Under the pieces are notes generated by a model. The model was given only the letters and a program-made list of their open reading frames with translations, was not told where the DNA came from and did not search any database. From the NCBI GenBank assembly GCA_001874335.1, contig MPDE01000001.1:310001-374000 (forward strand): DNA of 64,000 nt. Direction: 5' to 3'. The stretch comes from Bacteroidetes bacterium MedPE-SWsnd-G2. Its GTDB lineage: Bacteria; Bacteroidota; Bacteroidia; Flavobacteriales; Flavobacteriaceae. The position numbers were made by a program, and so were the translations under genes. This document shows positions 1 to 8,470 of this stretch, one piece after another; position 1 is the first letter of the stretch, and the number at the start of each line of letters is the position of its first letter.

Positions 1-453
1 TTCTAAAAGGTCACGAATACTCTCTAAAAGCACCTTTTTATCTAAATTCTCAAGAACCAAATTACCGTTTAATTCAAGCACCCTTGTTGACAACACAGTA
101 AGTCTGACATGAATGATTTGAGTATCCAGACTTTTAGGTAAATCTTTTCTTAATTCAACCAAAAACTCTATCAATACTGCTTCGTCTCCTTGAAAAAATG
201 ACAAGTCGCCAGATTTTAAAAACGTTAATTGATTTCTAAATTCAATAAAATTTTGCCAATCACTAATGGCTTGTTTTGCTGCCGTTCCTAAATCTATATC
301 TACATACTTTAAGGCTGCAATATCTTTAGCTGTAATTTTACTAGAGTTCACATCCTGTTTGGTCACAGAGGTTTGTTGCTGATCCTTAGAGTCAGACTCG
401 CAAGACAGCATAAAAAAAAGAAACAAACAACTAACAACTAATTTTAATCTCAT
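1..453 (-). CDS. Putative lipoprotein, partial (C-terminus outside window)
   Basis: An open frame runs from an ATG at 453 to the window edge, giving 151 residues without a stop. It begins with a short charged and hydrophobic signal (MRLKLVVSCLFLFFMLSC) ending in a lipobox-like LSC, so it is probably an exported lipoprotein. The rest is polar and mostly helical in character, and I recognise no domain. It is divergent from the threonine dehydrogenase gene, with a 206-bp spacer that presumably holds both promoters. The function is unknown and the C-terminus lies outside the window. Confidence 0.75.
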   Translation of the reverse strand, partial: MRLKLVVSCLFLFFMLSCESDSKDQQQTSVTKQDVNSSKITAKDIAALKYVDIDLGTAAKQAISDWQNFIEFRNQLTFLKSGDLSFFQGDEAVLIEFLVELRKDLPKSLDTQIIHVRLTVLSTRVLELNGNLVLENLDKKVLLESIRDLLE

Positions 454-621
454 ATCATTTAGCAATAATGTCGTAAAGATAAATAAACTTGCTAAGGCAA
501 CTTATATTATGCTCCAACATTTAAAAATTTGAAACTCAGCAATTCAACAGTTTTTTACTAAATTCTCGAAATTTATATCGTTTTTATGCATTATTTATCT
601 TTAACAACGTTTTTTTCTTAT

Positions 622-629
622 TATTTTTG
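622..629 (+). promoter_or_regulatory. Candidate -7 promoter box for tdh
   Basis: TATTTTTG matches the Bacteroidota -7 consensus TAnnTTTG exactly and lies 30 bp before the start codon. No clear TTG -33 element is present at the usual 18-20 bp distance, so this rests on one box. Confidence 0.4.
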
Positions 630-659
630 CGAAGTATTTAACGAAACAAATTTTTTAGT

Positions 660-1619
660 ATGTCATCAAAAGTCCTCATAATAGGTGCATGTGGTCAAAT
701 TGGATCGGAATTAACCGCAAAGCTTAGAGAAATTCATGGCGCTGACCAAGTCGTTGCCAGTGATATTAGTTATAACAACTTAGCAGTAGTGAATTCTGGA
801 TTATTTGAAATCCTAGACGCTAGAGATTATTCGGCATTAAAAGTTTGTATTGAAAAGTACCAAATAGACACTATTTATCTCATGGCTGCAATGTTAAGTG
901 CAACTGGAGAAAAGTACCCTATGAAGGCTTGGGATTTAAACATGGACACCCTGTTTCATGTTCTTAATCTTGCAAAGGACGGATTTATTAAAAAAGTGTT
1001 TTGGCCATCGAGTATTGCCGTTTTCGGAACAACAACCCCCAAAGAAAACACGCCGCAATATACCGTTATGGAACCTTCTACAGTTTACGGAATCACCAAA
1101 CAAGTAGGTGAGCGTTGGTGTGAGTATTACCATAACAGATATGGCGTTGATGTGAGAAGTATTAGATACCCTGGCATTATAAGCTGGAAAACCTTACCTG
1201 GTGGAGGCACCACAGATTACGCTGTAGAAATTTACCATAAAGCCCTTTCTGATAATACTTATGAATCCTTTTTATCTGAAGACACAGCGCTACCAATGAT
1301 GTTTATGGATGATGCTGTTGCCGCTACCGTAAATATTATGCAAGCTCCTGCCGAAAATATCAAAATAAGATCTTCATACAACCTATCTGCAATAAGCTTT
1401 ACACCTGAACAAATTGCAGAAAGCATCAAAAAACAACTTCCTGGTTTTAGCATGACTTACAAACCCGATTTTAGACAAGCCATTGCTGATAGCTGGCCAA
1501 AATCTATAGATGACAGTCGAGCACGAGAAGATTGGGGTTGGAAGCATAATTTCGATTTAGAAAAAATGACTGAAGAAATGCTAACCAATCTTTCAAAGTC
1601 AGAAGAAACTGTAGCTTAG
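660..1619 (+). CDS. tdh: L-threonine 3-dehydrogenase, GalE-like SDR type
   Basis: This 319-residue protein is an extended short-chain dehydrogenase. It has a Rossmann GACGQIG at residues 9-15, an acidic D35 at the end of beta-2 (NAD preference), a catalytic serine in PSS (117-118) and YGITK with Y143 and K147. Length and sequence style match the GalE-like L-threonine 3-dehydrogenases known from Flavobacteria, which oxidise L-threonine to 2-amino-3-ketobutyrate with NAD+. No signal peptide is seen, so it is cytoplasmic. It appears monocistronic, with a -7 box 30 bp upstream. A different NAD-dependent epimerase activity is the main alternative. Confidence 0.85.
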   Translation: MSSKVLIIGACGQIGSELTAKLREIHGADQVVASDISYNNLAVVNSGLFEILDARDYSALKVCIEKYQIDTIYLMAAMLSATGEKYPMKAWDLNMDTLFHVLNLAKDGFIKKVFWPSSIAVFGTTTPKENTPQYTVMEPSTVYGITKQVGERWCEYYHNRYGVDVRSIRYPGIISWKTLPGGGTTDYAVEIYHKALSDNTYESFLSEDTALPMMFMDDAVAATVNIMQAPAENIKIRSSYNLSAISFTPEQIAESIKKQLPGFSMTYKPDFRQAIADSWPKSIDDSRAREDWGWKHNFDLEKMTEEMLTNLSKSEETVA

Positions 1620-1680
1620 ATAAAATCCTGTATATTAGTGTTGTAAATCACTCTTTCAAGAGTTTTGATTTGAAACATCT

Positions 1681-2310
1681 ATGCCATATACGGGAGGATT
1701 ATTGAATGAGTTAAACGGTAAAATGGGAATTTCTGCACCGCACAGAAGTGTACCCGTTATGAAGCTTATTAAATACCATAAGCCTAAAAGCAAATCGGAA
1801 TTAGAACATCTTATTAAATGGCACTCAAAACACGATTGCCATTGTAAAGTCTCCAGTAAAGGAAGCATTGTAGATTTTGGATTAAACCTTTATCATTCTC
1901 AATTGCCTTATTGGGGCGAAATAAAATTTAGTATCACAGAATGCATTCAATGGGAATATGATCTGTTTGTAACCCAATCTTTAAAAGGGGGGATTCTTGA
2001 ACGACAAGCGATTGAAAACTTAAGTCATTTATTACCTCACTACAAATTTTCAGAAGCCATTGGGTATTTGGATGAAGATTTAAGGGTTGACCTTTTAGTC
2101 TCAAAACCAAATAATCCTGATGAGACTGTTATAGCGGGTATTCAAGTTAAACCACAATCCTATAATTTTATGAGACCTGAAGTTAAGTCGTTTAATAAAA
2201 CGGCTCATAAAAAATGGAATAAACCTGTCTTTTTCCTTTTTTATAATGACAAGCAACAATGGGTGAATTTAGACTCAACCTGTAATAGCATACTTCAAAT
2301 ACCTCTCTAA
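1681..2310 (+). CDS. Type II restriction endonuclease, PD-(D/E)XK-like (MjaI-like?)
   Basis: The 209-residue product has no signal or membrane segment. Its C-terminal half carries RVDLLV (D137) followed by GIQVKP (Q155, K157), a layout that fits a PD-(D/E)XK nuclease core with Gln in place of the usual acidic residue. The N-terminal half has several His and Cys (HDCHC near residue 51). The gene is convergent with a DNA methyltransferase and their stop codons overlap by 4 bp, as in compact restriction-modification systems. I think it resembles the MjaI family, but this is from memory. An in-frame stop at 1666 confines the start to the ATG at 1681. Recognition sequence is not deducible. Confidence 0.6.
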   Translation: MPYTGGLLNELNGKMGISAPHRSVPVMKLIKYHKPKSKSELEHLIKWHSKHDCHCKVSSKGSIVDFGLNLYHSQLPYWGEIKFSITECIQWEYDLFVTQSLKGGILERQAIENLSHLLPHYKFSEAIGYLDEDLRVDLLVSKPNNPDETVIAGIQVKPQSYNFMRPEVKSFNKTAHKKWNKPVFFLFYNDKQQWVNLDSTCNSILQIPL

Positions 2311-3356
2311 ACTAAAGACTTGTAGTTTACTTCAAATCCGTTATCCAAAGTTGTAATTTTATCTACCGCATTAATAACAAGCTGTTTTTCTTGAGCAGTA
2401 ACCACATCTGTATCCAGAATATCATTGGCATGTTTAAATGCTTGTTCTCCTTTTAATTCCTTGCGTTGTTGTACAAATGCTAAATGCCTTTCAAGTCGTT
2501 GCTTGATATAGGCGTTTAAAAAAGGCACACCAGCATCCTGAATATGAGTTTTTATTATCGGAACAAATTTAGGATCAATTTCATAGCCTACTGAGTGTCT
2601 TTCGCTGGCCATTGCAGCCAACATTGTAGTTCCTGTTCCTAAAAAAGGATCAACTACAATATCACCTTTTAGCGAATACATCTGAATTAATCGGTAAGGC
2701 AATTCAAAAGGATAAGCTGCACTTCGTTTTCTCGACTCCGATTTGTCTATTTTTTGTTTGGTGCCTTTCAAATCCCATAAATCTGAAAACCACAAATTGC
2801 GCTCTTCCCAAAAATAAGAACTTGCTCTGCGTTCTTCTTTGTCTTTTTCCTTAGTGAATTTACGCTTATCTCCTTTCCTAAACACTAATATCCATTCATG
2901 TTCTAAGGTCACATAAGCACCCGCAGGAAGCATACCAGAGCCCATAAATTTGTTAGGCGCATTGGTTTGCTTTCTCCAAATAATATTTGGCAAATTACTC
3001 ATGCCTAATTTTAAAAAGGCTTCAATAATTCTGGAATGATTGGGATACAACTGAAATTTACCATCAATGGTTCTTGTCGCATCTCCAATATTGATACAGG
3101 CAAATCCGCCAGGTTTAATTATGCGTTCGGTTTCAGCCCAAACCTTATCTAATTCTTGATGCATAAGCTCATAAGCCAAATACCCATCATTTTCACCTAA
3201 AGCTTCACCTATTTTAGGGTTTTGATTAGACATAATATCATCCCACATTTCTATCATAGGATATGGTGGAGATGTCACAACCAATCCAACAGAATTTGAT
3301 GCGATTTTAGACATGTTTTGTGCAGGTCCCTCTATAATATTATGTGTTCCAATCAT
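2307..3356 (-). CDS. Site-specific DNA methyltransferase (SPPY type, N4-cytosine or N6-adenine)
   Basis: This 349-residue protein has the amino-methyltransferase catalytic motif TSPPY at residues 28-32 and the AdoMet-binding motif DPFLGTG at 236-242. Motif IV therefore precedes motif I, the beta-class order. SPPY is most common in N4-cytosine enzymes, though N6-adenine is possible. The segment between (about 40-230) probably contains the target-recognition region, and about 90 residues follow motif I. It is convergent with the putative endonuclease and likely protects host DNA from it. An orphan or regulatory methylase role is less likely given the partner. Confidence 0.8.
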   Translation of the reverse strand: MIGTHNIIEGPAQNMSKIASNSVGLVVTSPPYPMIEMWDDIMSNQNPKIGEALGENDGYLAYELMHQELDKVWAETERIIKPGGFACINIGDATRTIDGKFQLYPNHSRIIEAFLKLGMSNLPNIIWRKQTNAPNKFMGSGMLPAGAYVTLEHEWILVFRKGDKRKFTKEKDKEERRASSYFWEERNLWFSDLWDLKGTKQKIDKSESRKRSAAYPFELPYRLIQMYSLKGDIVVDPFLGTGTTMLAAMASERHSVGYEIDPKFVPIIKTHIQDAGVPFLNAYIKQRLERHLAFVQQRKELKGEQAFKHANDILDTDVVTAQEKQLVINAVDKITTLDNGFEVNYKSLV

Positions 3357-3515
3357 GGTATAAAAATCTTATGTAAAAGTATCATTTTCAATTACAATTA
3401 TTTTAAAATCTATTTGATGTTTTTTTCTAATCTCAATAAAGTATTGGTTTTTAACCTTATAACATTGATTTGTAAATGAATAGTTTGTAAATTTAGATAT
3501 CCAAAATAATAATAC

Positions 3516-4097
3516 ATGCCATTTAAATTTCATTACCTTTTAGTTTTATGTCTTTTCCTTATGCCTTTAACGATGGTTAATGCACAAGAAGAACATGAAC
3601 ATCAAAAAGAAAAGAATGAACATAATGAAACTGAAGAGCATGAAGAGCATTGGAAAAAACACCGTCATTCAGTTCACTTTGCAATGGGAACCACTCACAT
3701 ACCAAAAGCGAGTTATTCTGGAGATATAGACGACTCTGATATTTACGTACCTACAATCGGCTTAGATTATTTTTTTAGAATTACAAAGCGATGGGAATTA
3801 GGGTTTATGTTGGATTACGAATTTGGAACGTATCTAGTTTTAAGAGAAGAAGAGCTTGAACGACAAAATGCCACTTTAATGGTTTTGACAGGAACTTACG
3901 AGTTTTTCCGTGGGTGGAATTTAGTTGCAGGAGGCGGGGTCGAATTAGAAACCGAAGAAAACTTAGGGATTTTTAGAATTGGGGTTGAAAAAAAATTCAC
4001 TTCAAACCGTTGGAAATTCGGACCTTCACTCTTCCGTGATTTTAAAGAAGGCTATGACACCTGGTCGTTATCTCTAGCCTTAGGTTACGAATTTTAA
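3516..4097 (+). CDS. Outer-membrane beta-barrel protein with His/Glu-rich N-terminus
   Basis: A signal peptide (residues 1-23, ending VNAQ) is followed by about 30 residues made almost entirely of Glu, His, Lys and Asn (about 25-55). The rest is built of alternating aromatic/polar strands with turns and ends in LALGYEF, a terminal aromatic typical of outer-membrane barrels. At 193 residues it would make a small barrel of about eight strands. The His-rich segment could bind divalent metal at the cell surface or periplasm; this is inference. A bidirectional hairpin terminator begins at its stop codon. Confidence 0.65.
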   Translation: MPFKFHYLLVLCLFLMPLTMVNAQEEHEHQKEKNEHNETEEHEEHWKKHRHSVHFAMGTTHIPKASYSGDIDDSDIYVPTIGLDYFFRITKRWELGFMLDYEFGTYLVLREEELERQNATLMVLTGTYEFFRGWNLVAGGGVELETEENLGIFRIGVEKKFTSNRWKFGPSLFRDFKEGYDTWSLSLALGYEF

Positions 4098-4128
4098 AAA
4101 AGCGTCTAACACCAATTAAACGCTTTTT
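4097..4128. terminator. Bidirectional terminator between barrel gene and tRNA-Pro
   Basis: The arms AAAAAGCGT (4097-4105) and ACGCTTTTT (4120-4128) pair perfectly around a 14-nt loop. A-rich and T-rich flanks allow it to serve the upstream plus-strand gene and the minus-strand tRNA. Confidence 0.75.
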
Positions 4129-4129
4129 G

Positions 4130-4204
4130 TCGGGGTGACTGGACTCGAACCAGCGACCTCACGCCCCCCAGACGTGTACGCTAAACCAACTGCGCCACAC
4201 CCCG
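4130..4204 (-). tRNA. tRNA-Pro (anticodon GGG)
   Basis: Acceptor arms CGGGGTG and CACCCCG pair perfectly at 4198-4204 and 4131-4137, with discriminator A at 4130. The anticodon stem CACGT/GCGTG holds the loop CTGGGGG, giving anticodon GGG for proline. The T-arm contains GGTTCGAATCC. The 3' CCA is not encoded. A hairpin terminator follows on the minus strand. Confidence 0.95.
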
Positions 4205-4277
4205 AGTCTATTTTCATCAGTACTAATTAAATGAAAAAGTAAGATATCGAAAAACATTAGTTGAAAATTATTGGCAA

Positions 4278-4838
4278 ATGAAATCAGAAAAAGAAAAAAT
4301 ATTAAGAGGAAACCTCTACAATGCATTTGGTCTGGAGTTATCTCAAGAACGAGAACGCGCCTATCAACTTTTTTCTGAACTTAATGCTCTTGGAAAATCC
4401 AAACCTGAAAGAAAAACCGAAATCTTAAATATCCTTTTAGAGCATTGTGGTAGTGATGTTTGTATTGAACCTCCTTTTTACTGTGATTACGGGAGTCACA
4501 TTCATATTGAAAACAACGTCTTTATTAATTTTAATTGCACCATTTTAGATGCTGCTCAAGTGCGCATTGGAGCGCATACATTAATTGGCCCAAATGTTCA
4601 AATTTACTCGGCAACTCATCCCACCAATTGGAAACTTCGTGCTCAAGATTTAGAAAACGCAAAACCCATAACCATTGGCGAAAATTGCTGGATTGGAGGC
4701 GCTAGCGTCATTTGCCCAGGAGTCACTATTGGTAATCGCTCGGTAATTGGAGCCGGTAGTGTAGTCACAAAGTCCATCCCCAACGACGTTGTTGCCGTTG
4801 GGAACCCGTGTAGGGTAATTAAAACGCTTAATCCTTAA
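4278..4838 (+). CDS. maa: Sugar O-acetyltransferase, maltose/galactoside acetyltransferase family
   Basis: The 186-residue protein has the short helical N-terminal domain of maltose acetyltransferases (residues 1-55), then a left-handed beta-helix made of hexapeptide repeats such as IHIENN, VRIGAH, ITIGEN, VTIGNR. The acetyl-CoA site signature IYSATHPTNW carries the catalytic-type His near residue 115. Such enzymes move acetyl from acetyl-CoA to the 6-hydroxyl of sugars. It is cytoplasmic and apparently monocistronic. Its last 11 bp overlap the end of the convergent peptidase gene. The exact sugar acceptor cannot be read from sequence. Confidence 0.85.
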   Translation: MKSEKEKILRGNLYNAFGLELSQERERAYQLFSELNALGKSKPERKTEILNILLEHCGSDVCIEPPFYCDYGSHIHIENNVFINFNCTILDAAQVRIGAHTLIGPNVQIYSATHPTNWKLRAQDLENAKPITIGENCWIGGASVICPGVTIGNRSVIGAGSVVTKSIPNDVVAVGNPCRVIKTLNP

Positions 4839-7002
4839 TAGACGCTCCCATTCCTTCTAAATCTAACACAAAAGAATAGTATAAAGCTGTTCGCTTATAA
4901 CGTTCAAATCGGCCTGAAGCACCCGAATGTCCGTTTTCCATATTGCAATCCATTACAATAATATTATCATCCGTTTTCAAAGCTCGCAATTTGGCAGTCC
5001 ATTTTGCGGGCTCCCAATACTGCACTTGACTATCCCAATAACCTGTAGTTATCAAAATATTTGGGTAGTCTTGAGCCGTCACATTATCATAAGGTGAATA
5101 CGATTTTATATAGTCGTAATACTCTTTATTTTTAGGATTTCCCCATTCATCAAACTCAAAGGTTGTAAGCGGTATAGACTCATCGGCCATTGTAGTAACC
5201 ACATCTACAAAAGGTACAGCCGCAACAACTCCATTCCACATATCTGGTCTCATATTCAAAACAGCACCCATTAATAAACCTCCGGCACTACCTCCCATAG
5301 CATACATATGATCGCTACTCGTAAAGCCGTTATCAATTAGGTATTGCCCGCAGTCAATAAAATCTGTAAAGGTGTTTTTTTTCTTTAATAGCTTTCCGTC
5401 TTCATACCAATCTCTACCCATTTCTTGACCTCCCCTAATATGCGCAATTGCGAAAATAAATCCGCGGTCTAACAAACTTAATCTGGTGGAAGAAAAAGTA
5501 GCCTCCGAGCTAGAGCCGTAAGACCCATAGGAGTATAACATTAAAGGCGTGGAGGCACTTTTCTGAGTCCCTTTTTTATACACTAACGAAATAGGAACCT
5601 TTGTCCCATCGGTTGCTGTAGCCATATGACGTTCTGAAGTATAATTATCAGGAGAAAAGGTCACATCTTGTACCTCTTGCTGTTTAAGCAATTGCATTTC
5701 CTTGGTCCCCATATGCATTTCGGAGGTTTGCCAAGGCGTAGTTAAAGACGTATAGTTATACCTTAAATTTTGAGTGTTAAAATCTAAATTAGTGGTTAAT
5801 GATACGAGATAAGCGGGGTCATTAAATTCCATATAATAAGACTCTCCCTCCCATGGTTGAACCTTGACGTGTGTTAGACCACCCTTACGTTCTTCAAGAA
5901 CCAAGTAATCCTTAAACAATTCAAACTCTTGCAAATACACCTGTTCTCTATGCGGGACAACATCAGCCCAGTTTTCTTTTGTAGTGGCTTCCAAAGGCGT
6001 TTTCACCAACCTAAAGTTTTTAGCATCTAAATTGGTTCTTATATAAAAGTGATCACCATAATGTTGTGGTTGATATTCTAAATTGCGTTCTCTTGGTTGA
6101 ACAACCTTCCATTCACCCTCTGGATTATTAGCATCCAAATATCGAAACTCGGTTGAAAGTGTTTGATAACTGTAAATCATTAAAAATGCTTTAGACTTAG
6201 ATTTGTACACCCCACAACTAAAAGTTTCGTCGGTTTCCTCAAACACCATAACATCTTCCGATTGGTCAGTTCCCAGAACATGTCTATATACTTGATATTC
6301 TCTCAGTGTTTCAGGGTTCTTTACAGTATAAAAAACCGTTTTATTATCATTAGCCCAAGTAGCCCCTCCACTTGTATTTGTCAATACATCAGGAAGCAGC
6401 AGTCCAGTTTCTAAGTTTTTAAAATGAATGTCATACCGGCGTCTTGAAACGGTATCTACAGCATAGGCCAACAACTTATTATTACTACTTACAGATCGCG
6501 ATCCCATTCCGAAATAGGAATGTCCTTTGGCTAATTTTGGACCATCAAGCATAATCTCTTCTTCAGCATTTTCAGTTAAGGCCTTTCTACAGTACAATGC
6601 ATAATCGTCGGCCTCACGAAACCTTGTATAATATGAATATCCATTTTCATTATAAGGTACCGATTGGTCATCCTTTTTTATTCTTGAAGTCATTTCGGTA
6701 TACAGCTCCTCTTGAAAAGCAGTAGTATGTTTAGTTGCTTCTTGCAAATACTCATTTTCCTCACCCAAATACTCTAACACATCCTGAGTTTGCGCATCAG
6801 GAGATGCTGCATTTTTCTGCTCATCACTCAATCGCATCCAATGGTAATTATCCACCCGTTTATCACCATGCATTTCAAGCACCTTTGGTACTACTTTAGC
6901 AACAGGACCTTTTGCAACTGGCTCAGGGGCTTCTTTTTCATTTTTAGCGCAACCACTAATTAAAAACAGAATACCTAAAACTAAATAATAAACATTTTTC
7001 AT
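4828..7002 (-). CDS. ptrB: S9 family serine peptidase, oligopeptidase B-like lipoprotein
   Basis: The protein combines a long beta-propeller domain with a C-terminal alpha/beta-hydrolase domain. The catalytic Ser sits in GGSAGG (S572 counted from the start chosen), Asp in GYWDSQ (D657) and His in NGHSG (H692). I chose the ATG at 7002 rather than the longer frame to 7050, because it places a clean lipoprotein signal at the N-terminus (MKNVYYLVLGILFLISGC); length is then 724 residues. Oligopeptidase B cleaves short peptides after basic residues; prolyl oligopeptidase activity is the alternative. Its tail overlaps the acetyltransferase gene by 11 bp. Confidence 0.88.
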   Translation of the reverse strand: MKNVYYLVLGILFLISGCAKNEKEAPEPVAKGPVAKVVPKVLEMHGDKRVDNYHWMRLSDEQKNAASPDAQTQDVLEYLGEENEYLQEATKHTTAFQEELYTEMTSRIKKDDQSVPYNENGYSYYTRFREADDYALYCRKALTENAEEEIMLDGPKLAKGHSYFGMGSRSVSSNNKLLAYAVDTVSRRRYDIHFKNLETGLLLPDVLTNTSGGATWANDNKTVFYTVKNPETLREYQVYRHVLGTDQSEDVMVFEETDETFSCGVYKSKSKAFLMIYSYQTLSTEFRYLDANNPEGEWKVVQPRERNLEYQPQHYGDHFYIRTNLDAKNFRLVKTPLEATTKENWADVVPHREQVYLQEFELFKDYLVLEERKGGLTHVKVQPWEGESYYMEFNDPAYLVSLTTNLDFNTQNLRYNYTSLTTPWQTSEMHMGTKEMQLLKQQEVQDVTFSPDNYTSERHMATATDGTKVPISLVYKKGTQKSASTPLMLYSYGSYGSSSEATFSSTRLSLLDRGFIFAIAHIRGGQEMGRDWYEDGKLLKKKNTFTDFIDCGQYLIDNGFTSSDHMYAMGGSAGGLLMGAVLNMRPDMWNGVVAAVPFVDVVTTMADESIPLTTFEFDEWGNPKNKEYYDYIKSYSPYDNVTAQDYPNILITTGYWDSQVQYWEPAKWTAKLRALKTDDNIIVMDCNMENGHSGASGRFERYKRTALYYSFVLDLEGMGASIKD

Positions 7003-7164
7003 GATAATTGGTTTAATTATGAATTCCCATAACCCTAAAAATGAAGTCAAAAAAATAGATGTAGAAAGTGAGGTGCACTATTAAAAGCAAATAAAAATAG
7101 TGAATTTTAATACAAATCAACTGATTTTCAACTAATTTCATAACTTATACTTTTAACCAGCATT

Positions 7165-7842
7165 ATGACATCTCCTCTTTTTAAATATCAGTTTTGGCAT
7201 GCCTTTTTGCTTGCTATTCTCTTAATTTGCCTGTATCAAATCACAAAACACCACCCTATTATTTTGCAAGGCGAATTGTGGGATGTCCCAACAAAAACAT
7301 GGTTTGTCATTGCAGTTTTAGTCCCAATTTGTCATCAAATTTATGTGTGGTTATGTTGGCGATTACAATTACATCATAAAACCATAACCAAATCATTAGG
7401 AGAACGGGGATTTACTATTTATAAAATTGGCTTTGCAATCCTTATAATACTTCGCCCTGTGAGCTTAACGTTTTTGGCGATTTCTAACGCAAACACCTTC
7501 AGAATAAATTCAACATTAAGCATGAGTTTAACTGTAATCTGTCTTCTTTTAAGTGGTTATTTATTTTATTCTGTGAAACGCTATTTTACTGCGGATCGCG
7601 CCTTTGGAAAGGATCATTTTTACCCTGATATTTTCAAAAGCAAACCCTTTGTTAAAGGAGGTATATTCAAATACACCTCAAATGGAATGTATATTTATGG
7701 CTTCCTTTTACTTTACGTCCCTGGACTCATTTGGCAGTCTCAGGCTGCAATTTTAATTGCTCTTTTTAATCACATTTATATTTGGGTACATTTTTACACG
7801 GTAGAACAACCTGATATAAAACTAATTTACAACTCAAAATGA
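7165..7842 (+). CDS. Membrane methyltransferase-like protein (PEMT/ICMT-type fold)
   Basis: This 225-residue protein has about five or six hydrophobic helices. A motif near residue 167, GIFKYTSNGMYIYG, resembles the conserved segment of phospholipid and isoprenylcysteine methyltransferases (G-x-F-x-Y-x-x-N-x-M-Y). The C-terminus carries a conserved-looking Glu (TVEQPD). It may therefore methylate a lipid headgroup or prenylated molecule using AdoMet at the inner membrane. The assignment rests on this one motif and topology. It overlaps the next gene by 4 bp (ATGA), so the two are co-translated. Confidence 0.5.
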   Translation: MTSPLFKYQFWHAFLLAILLICLYQITKHHPIILQGELWDVPTKTWFVIAVLVPICHQIYVWLCWRLQLHHKTITKSLGERGFTIYKIGFAILIILRPVSLTFLAISNANTFRINSTLSMSLTVICLLLSGYLFYSVKRYFTADRAFGKDHFYPDIFKSKPFVKGGIFKYTSNGMYIYGFLLLYVPGLIWQSQAAILIALFNHIYIWVHFYTVEQPDIKLIYNSK

Positions 7843-8393
7843 TGCCTAATTCGACGGCTATTTTCACTTCAGAACGACTAGCTTTTAGACCTTGGCAACA
7901 AAGTGATCTTGACGCCATGGCAGCCATAAATGCCAATCCGAAAGTTATGGCTCATTTCCCCGATACTCAAAACAAAACCCAAACCCAAGGGTTTATCGAC
8001 AGAATGCAAGAAGAATATCGTTTAAAAGGCCATTGTTATTTTGCAGTAGAACTCATCAAAACAAATGAGTTTATTGGCTTTATCGGACTCTCAACTCAAA
8101 CCTATGCTGCGTCCTTCACACCATGTATTGATATTGGCTGGCGATTGGATGAAAAACACTGGAACAACGGTTATGCACAAGAAGGCGCAAAACGCTGCTT
8201 GGCGTTTGGTTTCGACACCTTAAAACTTGTTGACATTTATGCCATTTGTCCAAAATCAAACAAGGCATCAGAGCATGTTATGAAACGCATAGGTATGACG
8301 TTCTATACCAACTTTAAACACCCATTGTTAGAAAGCAGTCCTCACTTGCAAGATTGTTTCGTTTATAAAAGCTCAAATCCTCTTAACATATAA
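7839..8393 (+). CDS. GNAT acetyltransferase, RimJ/RimL-like
   Basis: The 184-residue product begins with SERLAFRPW, the typical opening of ribosomal-protein-alanine acetyltransferase-like GNATs. It contains a beta-bulge region FIGFIGLS near 75-82, the acetyl-CoA pyrophosphate loop region around WNNGYAQEGA (near 107-116) and the C-terminal SEHVMKRIGM. It probably N-acetylates a protein terminus or small amine. Start and upstream stop overlap by 4 bp with the membrane methyltransferase-like gene. The true substrate is unknown. Confidence 0.8.
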   Translation: MMPNSTAIFTSERLAFRPWQQSDLDAMAAINANPKVMAHFPDTQNKTQTQGFIDRMQEEYRLKGHCYFAVELIKTNEFIGFIGLSTQTYAASFTPCIDIGWRLDEKHWNNGYAQEGAKRCLAFGFDTLKLVDIYAICPKSNKASEHVMKRIGMTFYTNFKHPLLESSPHLQDCFVYKSSNPLNI

Positions 8394-8470
8394 ACCTCTA
8401 AAACATACAATTTTCAAGCTTATACTTTCATTATTTTGTAGTTTCGCACCTCTTGAATTGATACTATATT

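Noticed and set aside
1681-4204. Genomic island integrated at tRNA-Pro carrying the restriction-modification genes
   Set aside because: No integrase, no repeated tRNA 3' end and no second attachment site is visible; only proximity suggests it.
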